Shown: positions 1-5,231, counted from the first letter of the stretch. The stretch: 5,364 nucleotides of DNA from an uncultured Clostridia bacterium (GCA_946183095.1 CAMHBE010000164.1:1-5364), one strand, 5' to 3'. Notes: generated by a model not told the origin, from the sequence alone. Program-made: numbers and translations.

Positions 1-1
1 A

Positions 2-61
2 GCTCCACCTCACCCGCTAATCGGGGAGATCGCGCTGCACCGAAATGATATTGAAAGATAA
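2..61 (+). CDS. Possible 3' end of an upstream gene, unidentified
   Basis: One plus-strand frame is open from the window edge for 19 codons (ending ...LHRNDIER) and stops with TAA at 59-61. The other two plus frames close earlier, at 18-20 and 46-48. A small GC-rich hairpin starts about 20 nt after the stop, and the next gene begins 74 nt downstream on the same strand, so this position fits a gene end. The fragment is too short to identify. A ThiF/MoeB-like or sulfur-carrier gene would fit the neighbouring JAMM peptidase, but nothing in these residues shows it. Nineteen open codons can arise by chance. Confidence 0.35.
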   Translation, partial: APPHPLIGEIALHRNDIER

Positions 62-82
62 TAAGTTTTTTGACAGACAGAG

Positions 83-108
83 TACCCCGCGATCAGCGGG
101 GTATATTT
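83..108 (+). terminator. GC-rich hairpin between genes; weak terminator or attenuator
   Basis: TACCCCGC (83-90) pairs perfectly with GCGGGGTA (96-103) around a 5-nt loop, giving an 8-bp stem. It is followed by TATTT rather than a clean T run, so termination would be partial at best. It lies after the possible upstream stop at 61 and ahead of the Shine-Dalgarno site of the peptidase gene. It may end the upstream transcript, reduce read-through into the peptidase gene, or protect a processed 5' end. Confidence 0.45.
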
Positions 109-135
109 CGATAAAACAGAAATGAGGTCAATACA

Positions 136-543
136 ATGATAAAACTGAAAAGATCGGACTATGAAAAAATGCTTGAACACGCAAAAAAGGAGGCTCCCAT
201 AGAAGCCTGCGGGCTTATAGCGGGACTCATCAACGGTGAAGATAAGATCATCGAAAAGGTGTATATCCTCACCAACACAGATCATGCGGAGGAGCATTTC
301 ACGCTCGACCCGAAAGAGCAGCTCGCCGCTATAAAGGATATGCGTGCAAACGGGCTCGAACAGCTCGGGAACTGGCATTCTCACCCGGTTTCGCCCTCAC
401 GCCCCTCCGATGAAGATAAGCGGCTCGCATACGACAGCACAGCGAGTTATATGATACTCTCGCTGATGAATGACACGCCTGTTCTGAACTCGTTCCATGT
501 AGAAAACAACGAAGCTTCAAAAGAAGAACTTACCATTGTGTGA
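136..543 (+). CDS. M67-family JAMM/MPN+ metallopeptidase (Mec-like)
   Basis: A 135-residue single-domain zinc metallopeptidase of the JAMM (MPN+) type. The full active-site set is visible: E23 in the EACG motif, H81 and H83 in HSHP, S91, and D94 (spacing H-x-H-x10-D). In the family the two histidines and the aspartate bind zinc and the glutamate is the general base. There is no signal peptide or membrane segment, so it should be cytoplasmic. Length and the EACG...HSH...PS..D pattern match bacterial single-domain members such as mycobacterial Mec, which releases cysteine from the C-terminus of a sulfur-carrier protein in cysteine synthesis. That role here is an inference, because no ThiF/MoeB, ThiS/MoaD or cysteine-synthase gene lies within the window. 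The start is supported by GAGGT at 124-128, 7 nt before the ATG. I see no good promoter of its own, so it may be read from upstream; a terminator follows at 568. Family assignment is firm, substrate is not. Confidence 0.9.
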   Translation: MIKLKRSDYEKMLEHAKKEAPIEACGLIAGLINGEDKIIEKVYILTNTDHAEEHFTLDPKEQLAAIKDMRANGLEQLGNWHSHPVSPSRPSDEDKRLAYDSTASYMILSLMNDTPVLNSFHVENNEASKEELTIV

Positions 544-567
544 TAACACGGCGATAATATGGCTTTC

Positions 568-610
568 AGTCCTTTCCCCTCACACCGGCGGGGGAAAGGA
601 CTATTTATTT
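568..610 (+). terminator. Intrinsic terminator of the peptidase gene
   Basis: A perfect 12-bp inverted repeat, AGTCCTTTCCCC (568-579) with GGGGAAAGGACT (591-602), has an 11-nt loop and is followed by ATTTATTT. It starts 25 nt after the peptidase stop. The T run is interrupted, so some read-through to the next hairpin (662-706) is likely. Read on the minus strand it has no T tail, so it serves the plus strand only. Confidence 0.75.
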
Positions 611-661
611 CAGCGTTTCCCGATAATTGCGGTATTTGATCGCGGCGGTATTGTTGTTTGC

Positions 662-706
662 AAAGAAATGCCCCGTAAGATATAACTCACGGGGCATTTC
701 TTTTTT
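662..706. terminator. Long hairpin between convergent genes, probably two-way terminator
   Basis: AAAGAAATGCCCCGT (662-676) pairs with ACGGGGCATTTCTTT (689-703), a 15-bp stem with a 12-nt loop. On the plus strand it runs directly into a T run ending at 706, so it is a strong terminator for transcripts coming from the peptidase side. On the minus strand it begins only about 10 nt after the stop of the binding-protein gene, where a transporter operon terminator is expected, and the A-rich left arm supplies a short T-rich 3' side. It therefore most likely stops both convergent transcripts, more strongly on the plus strand. Confidence 0.82.
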
Positions 707-715
707 CTGAAATAC

Positions 716-1621
716 TTAATTCTGTTTTACCACTCCGCCTTCGACAACGAGACTGTTTTCGTAGTCAAGACCGTATGTGTCAACGAGAGTTGCTTCATAA
801 TCGGCGTGGAAGAAGTTTTCGGTGCCGAGAGCCTTGATCTCGTCATTGAGCCAGTTCAGGAGCGTTTCGTTGCCCTTTGAAACTGCCGGTGCTATAGTGT
901 CCTGCGAACCGAGTTCGGGGATACCCACCGTGTAGCCGGGGTTCTGGAGAGAGAACGCTATGACCTCGGTATTGTCGTTTGCCCATGCAACGCCGCTGCC
1001 GTTCTCAAAAGCATTCTTCGCGTTCGCGTAAGTATCGTACTTCTGGAGCTTGATGTCGGGGTTGTTGGCTGCAAGATAAGTCTCGGCGGTCGTGCCGGAG
1101 ATAACGATGACCTGATCGTTTTCGCCGATATCGTCAAGGCTTGTGATAACGCGGCTGTCGGGAGATACCACACCGAGTGCGACATTCATGTAGGGAAGCG
1201 CGAAATCCACCTTCTGCGCGCGTTCTTCGGTCACTGTGAAGTTTGCGAGGACGATATCGACCTTGCCTGTTTCGAGATATTCAACACGGCTGGCAGCTTC
1301 TGTGCTGACGTAGTTGATGTTCACGCCGAGGTCTTTGCCTATGCGCTCGGCGAAGTAAACGTCATAGCCCTGATATTCGCCGTTCTCGTCAACGTAGCCG
1401 AAGGGGTTCTTGTCGGAGAACACCCCGATGTTCACGGTACCGCTTGCCTTGATCTCGTCGAGTGTGCGGTAAACGACCTTTGTGTCTGCGGAACCTGCGC
1501 CGGTGGTCGTTGCGGTAGCGCCGTCATTGCCTGCGGATGCTGTCGTGGAGCAGGATGCTATACCTGCGATGCCTAGTGTGAGCAGTAAGCCTGCCGCGAT
1601 GGTTTTAAATCTTGTTTTCAT
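716..1621 (-). CDS. Amino-acid ABC transporter substrate-binding lipoprotein, PEB1a-like
   Basis: A 301-residue family 3 solute-binding protein that captures a polar amino acid outside the cell for the permease pair encoded upstream. Residues 1-24 form a lipoprotein signal: K2, R4, K6, a hydrophobic core, and lipobox I-A-S-C with lipidated C24. A Gly/Ala/Ser/Thr-rich linker (about 25-47) leads to the two-lobe binding domain. Visible family marks include GVFSDKNPFGY (66-76), GYDV (85-88), R112 in the ASRVEYL stretch, NFTVTEER (127-134), GTTAE (176-180) and DNT (216-218). From memory these closely match Campylobacter PEB1a, which binds aspartate and glutamate, so an acidic substrate is likely but unproven. 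The start at 1621 is chosen over an in-frame ATG 20 codons upstream because only it gives a signal sequence and an adjacent Shine-Dalgarno site. It is the last operon gene, 65 nt after the ATPase gene, with a stem-loop in the gap. Confidence 0.94.
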   Translation of the reverse strand: MKTRFKTIAAGLLLTLGIAGIASCSTTASAGNDGATATTTGAGSADTKVVYRTLDEIKASGTVNIGVFSDKNPFGYVDENGEYQGYDVYFAERIGKDLGVNINYVSTEAASRVEYLETGKVDIVLANFTVTEERAQKVDFALPYMNVALGVVSPDSRVITSLDDIGENDQVIVISGTTAETYLAANNPDIKLQKYDTYANAKNAFENGSGVAWANDNTEVIAFSLQNPGYTVGIPELGSQDTIAPAVSKGNETLLNWLNDEIKALGTENFFHADYEATLVDTYGLDYENSLVVEGGVVKQN

Positions 1622-1629
1622 AATGAATA

Positions 1630-1637
1630 CTTCCTTT
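1630..1637 (-). promoter_or_regulatory. Ribosome binding site of the binding-protein gene
   Basis: On the minus strand AAAGGAAG lies 8 nt before the ATG at 1621. It decides the start, because the longer in-frame reading from 1681 would put these bases inside the coding sequence and bury the signal peptide. Confidence 0.85.
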
Positions 1638-1644
1638 CGTTCTA

Positions 1645-1685
1645 TTTTATCGGGCACCGGATCATTGTTTATTGCCCGCATAAAA
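1645..1685 (-). other. Stem-loop in the gap between ATPase and binding-protein genes
   Basis: TTTTATCGGGCA (1645-1656) pairs with TGCCCG (1673-1678) and ATAAAA (1680-1685), leaving C1679 as a one-base bulge: 12 bp in all around a 16-nt loop. On the minus strand it begins just after the ATPase stop and ends 7 nt before the Shine-Dalgarno site of the binding-protein gene. No T run follows, so it is not a standard terminator. Similar intercistronic stem-loops in other ABC operons protect the mRNA segment for the binding protein, which is needed in excess. That role here is an inference. Confidence 0.6.
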
Positions 1686-1686
1686 C

Positions 1687-2421
1687 TTATTTTCTGACAC
1701 TTTCGTATGTGAATGTTTCGAGGAACTGCCGTGCGCGCTGTGTGTCGGGTTCAGTGAAAAAGCGCTCCGGCGGGTTTTCCTCAACTATGCTGCCGCCGTC
1801 TATCATTATGACACGGTCGGCTATTGCTTTTGCAAACTGCATCTCGTGCGTGACTATCATCATCGTGCGCTCCTGTCTTGCAAGATCGAGGATAACTTCG
1901 AGGACTTCCCGCACCATTTCCGGGTCGAGAGCCGCAGTCACCTCGTCGAACAGCAGCAGTTCCGGGTGCATTATCAGTGCCCGGACGATCGCTGCGCGCT
2001 GCTTCTGACCGCCCGACAGTTCGCGCGGAAAACTCTTTTCCTTGCCGGACAGCCCCACGCGTTTCAGCAGTTCGCGGGCTTCTTCTTCCGCATCCGCTCT
2101 TGTGCGTTTGTGTACCTTGCGGGGAGCGAGTGTGATGTTGTCGAGCACGTTCAGGTGCGGGAACAGGTCGTAACTCTGGAATACCATGCCCACCTTGCTC
2201 ATGTCAGCGCCCTTGCCGATCATCCCGCCGTCGATAAGTATCTCGCCGCCCTGGATGTCTTCAAGAGCGTTGATACATCGAAGCAGTGTGCTCTTGCCGC
2301 AGCCGGAGGGTCCGAGTATCACTACGACTTCGCCTTTGTTTACCGTGATGTTTATATCATTCAGGATAACGGTGTCGCCGAAACGCTTTGTGAGATGCTT
2401 TATTTCAAGTAACCCTGACAT
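1687..2421 (-). CDS. Polar amino-acid ABC transporter ATP-binding protein (GlnQ type)
   Basis: A 244-residue cytoplasmic ATPase subunit that works as a dimer to power the importer. All nucleotide-binding motifs are intact: Walker A GPSGCGKST (37-45), Q-loop Q82 in VFQSYDLFPHLNV, signature LSGGQ (135-139), Walker B ending in D159-E160, D-loop ALDPE (164-168) and H-loop H192 in VTHEM. The FPHLNVLDNITLAP stretch and C-terminal IVEENPPERFF are typical of the GlnQ/HisP branch, and the length is normal. Residue 161 is Val where many relatives have Pro (DEVTAALD rather than DEPTSALD); I recall this variant in other GlnQ-like proteins and expect full activity. GGAG at 2432-2435 lies 10 nt before the ATG. 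Only 6 nt separate it from the preceding permease stop, so translation is probably coupled. Confidence 0.97.
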   Translation of the reverse strand: MSGLLEIKHLTKRFGDTVILNDINITVNKGEVVVILGPSGCGKSTLLRCINALEDIQGGEILIDGGMIGKGADMSKVGMVFQSYDLFPHLNVLDNITLAPRKVHKRTRADAEEEARELLKRVGLSGKEKSFPRELSGGQKQRAAIVRALIMHPELLLFDEVTAALDPEMVREVLEVILDLARQERTMMIVTHEMQFAKAIADRVIMIDGGSIVEENPPERFFTEPDTQRARQFLETFTYESVRK

Positions 2422-2427
2422 TTCAGA

Positions 2428-3096
2428 TCAGCTCCATTTCCTTTCAAGATGTCTTGCCAGCAGGCTCGGTATAAAGCAAGCCGCGAAATACAGTACGAAT
2501 ACGAACAGATAAACTCCGAACGCAGCGTCGGGTGCTGTCATGCGGTTTGCTTCGATAATCTGCTGGGCGACTTTGAGCACTTCCACAACACCGATCATCA
2601 GAACGAGCGACGTTGTCTTTATCATTCGCGTTATAAGATTTATCGAGAGCGGTATCAGCCGCCGTATCGTCTGCGGTATTATTATGTATATCTTTGTCTG
2701 CCAGGGCGTGAACCCGAGAGACTGCGCGCTTTCGTACTGGTGCTTCGGTATCGCCGCGAGCGAACCGCGCACAAGGTCGCTCATCTCCGCGGATCCCCAC
2801 ATAGAGAATACTATCACAGAGGAGACCTCACCGGATAAGTCCCAGCCCCACACCTTCGTTGTTCCGAAGAACACAAGGAACAGCAGTACGAGCTGCGGCA
2901 TGATCCGGATAAAGTCGAGATATACGCGAAGTATGGCTTTGATGACCGGATTTTTCCCCGCCATGAGCACTCCGAGAAGTATTCCGAGCGGTATGCTTAT
3001 CAGCACGGCGGCAAGACTTATCTGAAGGGCTGTTCCGAGACCTCCGAGCAGCCGCAAAAAGTTCTTGCCCTTGAATATGACTTCAATTCCCCACAT
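2428..3096 (-). CDS. Polar amino-acid ABC transporter permease (second of pair)
   Basis: A 222-residue membrane permease of the His/Glu/Gln/Arg/opine family. Hydrophobic segments lie at about 20-45, 62-83, 91-111, 150-172 and 192-216. The cytoplasmic EAA loop, which docks on the ATPase, is at about 122-142: ESAQSLGFTPWQ followed by IIIPQ. The family stretch near the second segment reads RIMPQLVLLFLVFFG (64-78), a looser version of the RNTPLLIQLFFIYYG form in the partner permease, as is common in heteromeric pairs. The start at 3096 lies inside the 3' end of the first permease gene (14-nt overlap), with AGAGGT at 3105-3110, 8 nt upstream. The overlap implies coupled translation and roughly equal amounts of the two permeases. 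Substrate cannot be told from the permease alone. Confidence 0.95.
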   Translation of the reverse strand: MWGIEVIFKGKNFLRLLGGLGTALQISLAAVLISIPLGILLGVLMAGKNPVIKAILRVYLDFIRIMPQLVLLFLVFFGTTKVWGWDLSGEVSSVIVFSMWGSAEMSDLVRGSLAAIPKHQYESAQSLGFTPWQTKIYIIIPQTIRRLIPLSINLITRMIKTTSLVLMIGVVEVLKVAQQIIEANRMTAPDAAFGVYLFVFVLYFAACFIPSLLARHLERKWS

Positions 3097-3814
3097 CCGG
3101 CACTACCTCTTTCCGTGCATTTTCACTTACCTGTCGTTTCACTGTGGTTTTGCGGCTTTGTCTGACGGAATTGTTACCAAGCTTGTGTTCGAGGAAAGTC
3201 CCGAACAGAGATATCGGCAGCAGTATTATCAGATATAACACAACGAGCAGGAACAGACTTTCCGTGGTGTTGTAGTACAGTCCGATAAGGTCTTTTGCCG
3301 TGAACATGAGATCCATGAGACTCACTGCCGAGAATACGCTCGTTTCTTTCATCAGGAATATCACGTTCGCTGTGAACGGAGGGATGCTTGTCGCTACCGC
3401 CTGCGGGAGTATCACATAGAAAAATGTCTGCGTTCCGGTAAGACCGAGGGACTTTGCGCTTTCGGCGTGTATCTTGTCAACCGCATCAAGACCGCTCCTG
3501 AACGCTTCCGCCATGTAGCTCCCGCCGAGGAACGCCAGTCCCGCTATCCCACAGATCGCCGGGTCGGTCTTTATCCCGACCTTCGGCAGTCCGTAGTATA
3601 TGAAGAAAAGCTGTATGAGCAGGGGAGTGTTGCGGGATATCTCGATGTAGATGCGCACTATCTGCCTTGCCACCGGTATCCGGTAATACTGCACCAGCGA
3701 GCATATAAGTCCTATGACCACCGATATCGCTATACCTGCGGTTCCGAGCACTATCGTCAGCAGGGCGGCTTCACCGAAAAGCGGTAGATATTCCTGTAAG
3801 ATCTGAATGTCCAT
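3083..3814 (-). CDS. Polar amino-acid ABC transporter permease (first of pair)
   Basis: A 243-residue permease of the His/Glu/Gln/Arg/opine family and the first gene of the importer operon. Hydrophobic segments lie at about 16-41, 63-80, 86-106, 143-165 and 186-208. The family stretch RNTPLLIQLFFIYYGLP is at 61-77, and the EAA loop is at about 118-138 (ESAKSLGLTGTQ, then VILPQ). Beyond the last membrane segment a mostly polar tail with many Lys and Arg (about 209-243) runs past the usual permease end. Part of that tail is encoded by DNA that also holds the Shine-Dalgarno site and start of the next permease gene. The ATG at 3814 has AGGT at 3819-3822 only 4 nt away, a rather tight spacing, yet it starts at the normal family N-terminus. 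The promoter at 3864-3892 gives a 5' leader of about 42 nt. Confidence 0.95.
   Translation of the reverse strand: MDIQILQEYLPLFGEAALLTIVLGTAGIAISVVIGLICSLVQYYRIPVARQIVRIYIEISRNTPLLIQLFFIYYGLPKVGIKTDPAICGIAGLAFLGGSYMAEAFRSGLDAVDKIHAESAKSLGLTGTQTFFYVILPQAVATSIPPFTANVIFLMKETSVFSAVSLMDLMFTAKDLIGLYYNTTESLFLLVVLYLIILLPISLFGTFLEHKLGNNSVRQSRKTTVKRQVSENARKEVVPDVGN
3105..3110 (-). promoter_or_regulatory. Ribosome binding site of second permease, inside the first permease gene
   Basis: Minus-strand AGAGGT, 8 nt before the ATG at 3096. It lies within the last codons of the first permease, so a terminating ribosome is placed for re-initiation. It also constrains the sequence of that protein's C-terminal tail. 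Confidence 0.75.
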
Positions 3815-3842
3815 AATTACCTACAAAACATAGTTGAATGAT

Positions 3843-3857
3843 ATGAATTACTTTCAT
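3843..3857 (-). promoter_or_regulatory. Short palindrome at the predicted transcription start
   Basis: ATGAA (3843-3847) and TTCAT (3853-3857) form a 5-bp-arm inverted repeat with a 5-nt centre. It covers the predicted start point (about 3857) and the first leader bases of the transporter operon. That is where a repressor operator would sit, but arms this short often occur by chance in AT-rich DNA. Confidence 0.25.
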
Positions 3858-3863
3858 GTGCAT

Positions 3864-3892
3864 ATAATACTACAATTCACCTACTTTGTCAA
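3864..3892 (-). promoter_or_regulatory. Sigma-A promoter of the amino-acid transporter operon
   Basis: On the minus strand a perfect -35 box TTGACA (3887-3892) is followed by a 17-nt spacer and the -10 box TATTAT (3864-3869). Start of transcription is predicted near 3857, giving a leader of about 42 nt before the first permease. The leader is too short for a T-box or most riboswitches, so control is more likely through DNA-binding proteins at the nearby inverted repeats. Confidence 0.88.
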
Positions 3893-3907
3893 TAGGCATT
3901 GAACGTT

Positions 3908-3925
3908 TTTGTAGATTTATACAAA
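3908..3925 (-). promoter_or_regulatory. Inverted repeat upstream of the operon promoter, possible operator
   Basis: TTTGTA (3908-3913) and TACAAA (3920-3925) form a perfect inverted repeat with a 6-nt AT-rich centre. Relative to the predicted start point it spans about -51 to -68, a usual place for an activator. It does not fit the GlnR/TnrA pattern TGTNA-N7-TNACA. The regulator is unknown. Confidence 0.45.
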
Positions 3926-3937
3926 CACTGTCTTGAT

Positions 3938-3991
3938 CGCTCAAAGATTTTATACATAAAGCATAGTAATTATGTAGGATATCTTCAAGCG
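3938..3991. repeat. Nested 54-bp dyad upstream of the operon promoter
   Basis: Inner arms TACATAA (3953-3959) and TTATGTA (3970-3976) are perfect complements around a 10-nt centre. Outer arms CGCTCAAAGAT (3938-3948) and ATCTTCAAGCG (3981-3991) match at 9 of 11 positions. Both pairs share the same centre (3964.5), so the whole can form one long interrupted hairpin. No T run follows on either strand, so it is not an intrinsic terminator. It sits between the HAD-gene terminator and the transporter promoter and may be a regulator-binding region. Confidence 0.45.
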
Positions 3992-4024
3992 AAAATGCAC
4001 GGGTCAGAAGTGCTTCCGTTATGC

Positions 4025-4063
4025 AAAAAAAGAACGCCCACCCTGTATCGGCAGGGCGAGCGT
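4025..4063 (-). terminator. Intrinsic terminator of the HAD-phosphatase unit
   Basis: On the minus strand a 12-bp stem (4052-4063 with 4034-4045, two G-U pairs, 6-nt loop) is followed by TC and a run of seven T (complement of A 4025-4031). It starts 7 nt after the phosphatase stop. This is the strongest terminator in the window, and it insulates the transporter operon from the upstream unit. Confidence 0.93.
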
Positions 4064-4070
4064 ACTATTG

Positions 4071-4730
4071 TCACACTGTCTGTTCACCGCACACAAGATG
4101 CAGGATATCGGGCGGCTCGGCGGCAATGAACGTGGCTCCCGCGGCTTGCAGTTCCGCGATGTTCCCGTAACCGTAGAGAACGCCTATCGAGTCCAGCCCG
4201 TTCTCTTTTGCGCCGAGGATATCATGTTTCCTGTCGCCCACCATTACCGCTTCCGATAACGACGCAACACCGCATTGCTCCAGCGCATACTTTATGATAT
4301 CAGCCTTCCTGTTCCTTCTGTCGTCCATTGTTGCACCCGCAACATAATGAAAATGCCCGAAAAGCCCGAAATGTTTCAGGATGCGCACGGCGAACTCTTC
4401 GGGCTTTGATGTGGCTGTAATGAGCGTTTTCCCGCTGTCATTCAGCTTTTTCAGCAGTTCCGGGATGCCGTCGTACACAGAGTTCTCAAATATCCCGGTA
4501 TCTTTGAAGTATTCACGGTAATATGTTACCGCAAGCTCGCACTGTTCGGGTGTGAAGCCATAGAACATCTCAAACGATTCTTTCAGCGGCGGTCCTATGA
4601 ATTTATAAAGTGATGCTCTGTCGGTCACATTGATACCGAATTTTTTCAGCGCGTGCATCACGGAGTTTGTTATGCCGAGTCCGGGATCCGTCAGTGTTCC
4701 GTCAAGGTCGAAAAGTATGTATCTGTACAT
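4071..4730 (-). CDS. HAD-superfamily hydrolase, phosphoglycolate-phosphatase-like
   Basis: A 219-residue cytoplasmic phosphatase of the haloacid-dehalogenase superfamily, subclass I, with a helical cap between motifs I and II. Motif I is DLDGTLTD with nucleophile D8 and acid/base D10. Motif II is in TATSKP (T107). Motif III is K142 in RNRKAD. Motif IV is GDRKHD (165-170), with Mg-binding D166 and D170. The cap (about 16-85) carries FIGPPLKESF (44-53), typical of Gph-like members, and the IGVLYGYG stretch near residues 177-184 is also typical. Such proteins remove phosphate from small metabolites (phosphoglycolate, nucleotides, sugar phosphates); the substrate cannot be read from sequence. AAGGAGC at 4736-4742 supports the start. 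It is 21 nt downstream of an unidentified gene, and the pair probably share a promoter at 5259-5287 and a terminator at 4025-4063. No link to the transporter is evident. Confidence 0.93.
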   Translation of the reverse strand: MYRYILFDLDGTLTDPGLGITNSVMHALKKFGINVTDRASLYKFIGPPLKESFEMFYGFTPEQCELAVTYYREYFKDTGIFENSVYDGIPELLKKLNDSGKTLITATSKPEEFAVRILKHFGLFGHFHYVAGATMDDRRNRKADIIKYALEQCGVASLSEAVMVGDRKHDILGAKENGLDSIGVLYGYGNIAELQAAGATFIAAEPPDILHLVCGEQTV

Positions 4731-4751
4731 GGTATGCTCCTTGCCGCGGTT

Positions 4752-5225
4752 TCAGTCCTCAAACGTGATATGAGACAGCACATCGTCCGACAGTTTTTGC
4801 AGACCTTCACTGTCTGTTCTGCGGACTATGAAAATGACCGCGTAGAATGCGCCCTTGTGTTTTATCGAATAGACTTCGGCTTTCATAGGGACATTTTCGT
4901 GTATGGTATTGTACTCGAAACTCATGCCGGGGCAGCTCACACCGCTTATTTCCTTTGACAGCTCGCCTGTTTTGGCATAGTTTCGCAGACGTTTTGAAAA
5001 TCCCGCGTCGTAGTTTTTGATGATATCCTTGGCGCTGATCATCATTGAAATGAGCAGTTTTTTCGGTACGAACCCGACATTTATCATTGCATTGTCTTGT
5101 GTACGGTAAAAGCCGACGAGGTTTTCCGTTGTGGAGTAGTGCTTTCTCAGTTCCTCTTCGGTCATGGGTGCAAAGTCGTCGGGGATCTGTATGCCGAACA
5201 CCTTGTTTATTATCTCTGTTCTCAT
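4752..5225 (-). CDS. Hypothetical protein, 157 residues
   Basis: I do not recognise this protein. It has no signal peptide, membrane segment or Cys/His metal motif, so it is probably cytoplasmic. The N-terminal part reads FGIQIPDDFAPMTEEELRKHY (9-29), followed by FYRTQDNAMINVGFV (38-52), an acid-plus-basic middle rich in helix formers, and then strand-like segments AEVYSIKHKGAFYAVIFIVRR near 117-137. An alpha/beta pattern of this kind resembles the PsbP/Mog1-like fold of many small hypothetical proteins, but that is a loose impression. The start at 5225 is chosen over an in-frame ATG at 5354 because AAAGGAAG lies just upstream, and the promoter at 5259-5287 would lie inside the longer version. 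First gene of a two-gene unit with the HAD phosphatase 21 nt downstream. Confidence 0.85.
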   Translation of the reverse strand: MRTEIINKVFGIQIPDDFAPMTEEELRKHYSTTENLVGFYRTQDNAMINVGFVPKKLLISMMISAKDIIKNYDAGFSKRLRNYAKTGELSKEISGVSCPGMSFEYNTIHENVPMKAEVYSIKHKGAFYAVIFIVRRTDSEGLQKLSDDVLSHITFED

Positions 5226-5231
5226 ATTTTT

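Noticed and set aside
70..107. TTGACA and TATATT as a promoter for the peptidase gene
   Set aside because: The spacer is 26 bp, far outside the 16-19 bp range, and an 8-bp palindrome lies in between.
10..384. Minus-strand reading frame of 124 codons at the left edge
   Set aside because: It is antisense to the JAMM peptidase gene, whose catalytic motifs are unmistakable, and has no ribosome site or family features.
629..652. Direct repeat GCGGTATT at 629 and 645
   Set aside because: Only two 8-bp copies in a terminator-flanked gap with no promoter or gene nearby to serve.
1644..1672. Internal promoter before the binding-protein gene (TAAAAT as -10)
   Set aside because: No acceptable -35 at 16-19 bp; the bases belong to the stem-loop arm.
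1622..1681. Longer N-terminus (20 extra residues) for the binding protein
   Set aside because: It would bury the lipoprotein signal, consume the Shine-Dalgarno site and cover the intergenic stem-loop.
3815..3857. Riboswitch or T-box in the transporter leader
   Set aside because: The leader is only about 42 nt from the predicted start and holds no specifier loop, terminator or aptamer-like structure.
3899..4129. Plus-strand reading frame of 76 codons in the gap between the HAD and permease genes
   Set aside because: It starts with TTG without a ribosome site and runs through the strong terminator and into the antisense of the phosphatase gene.
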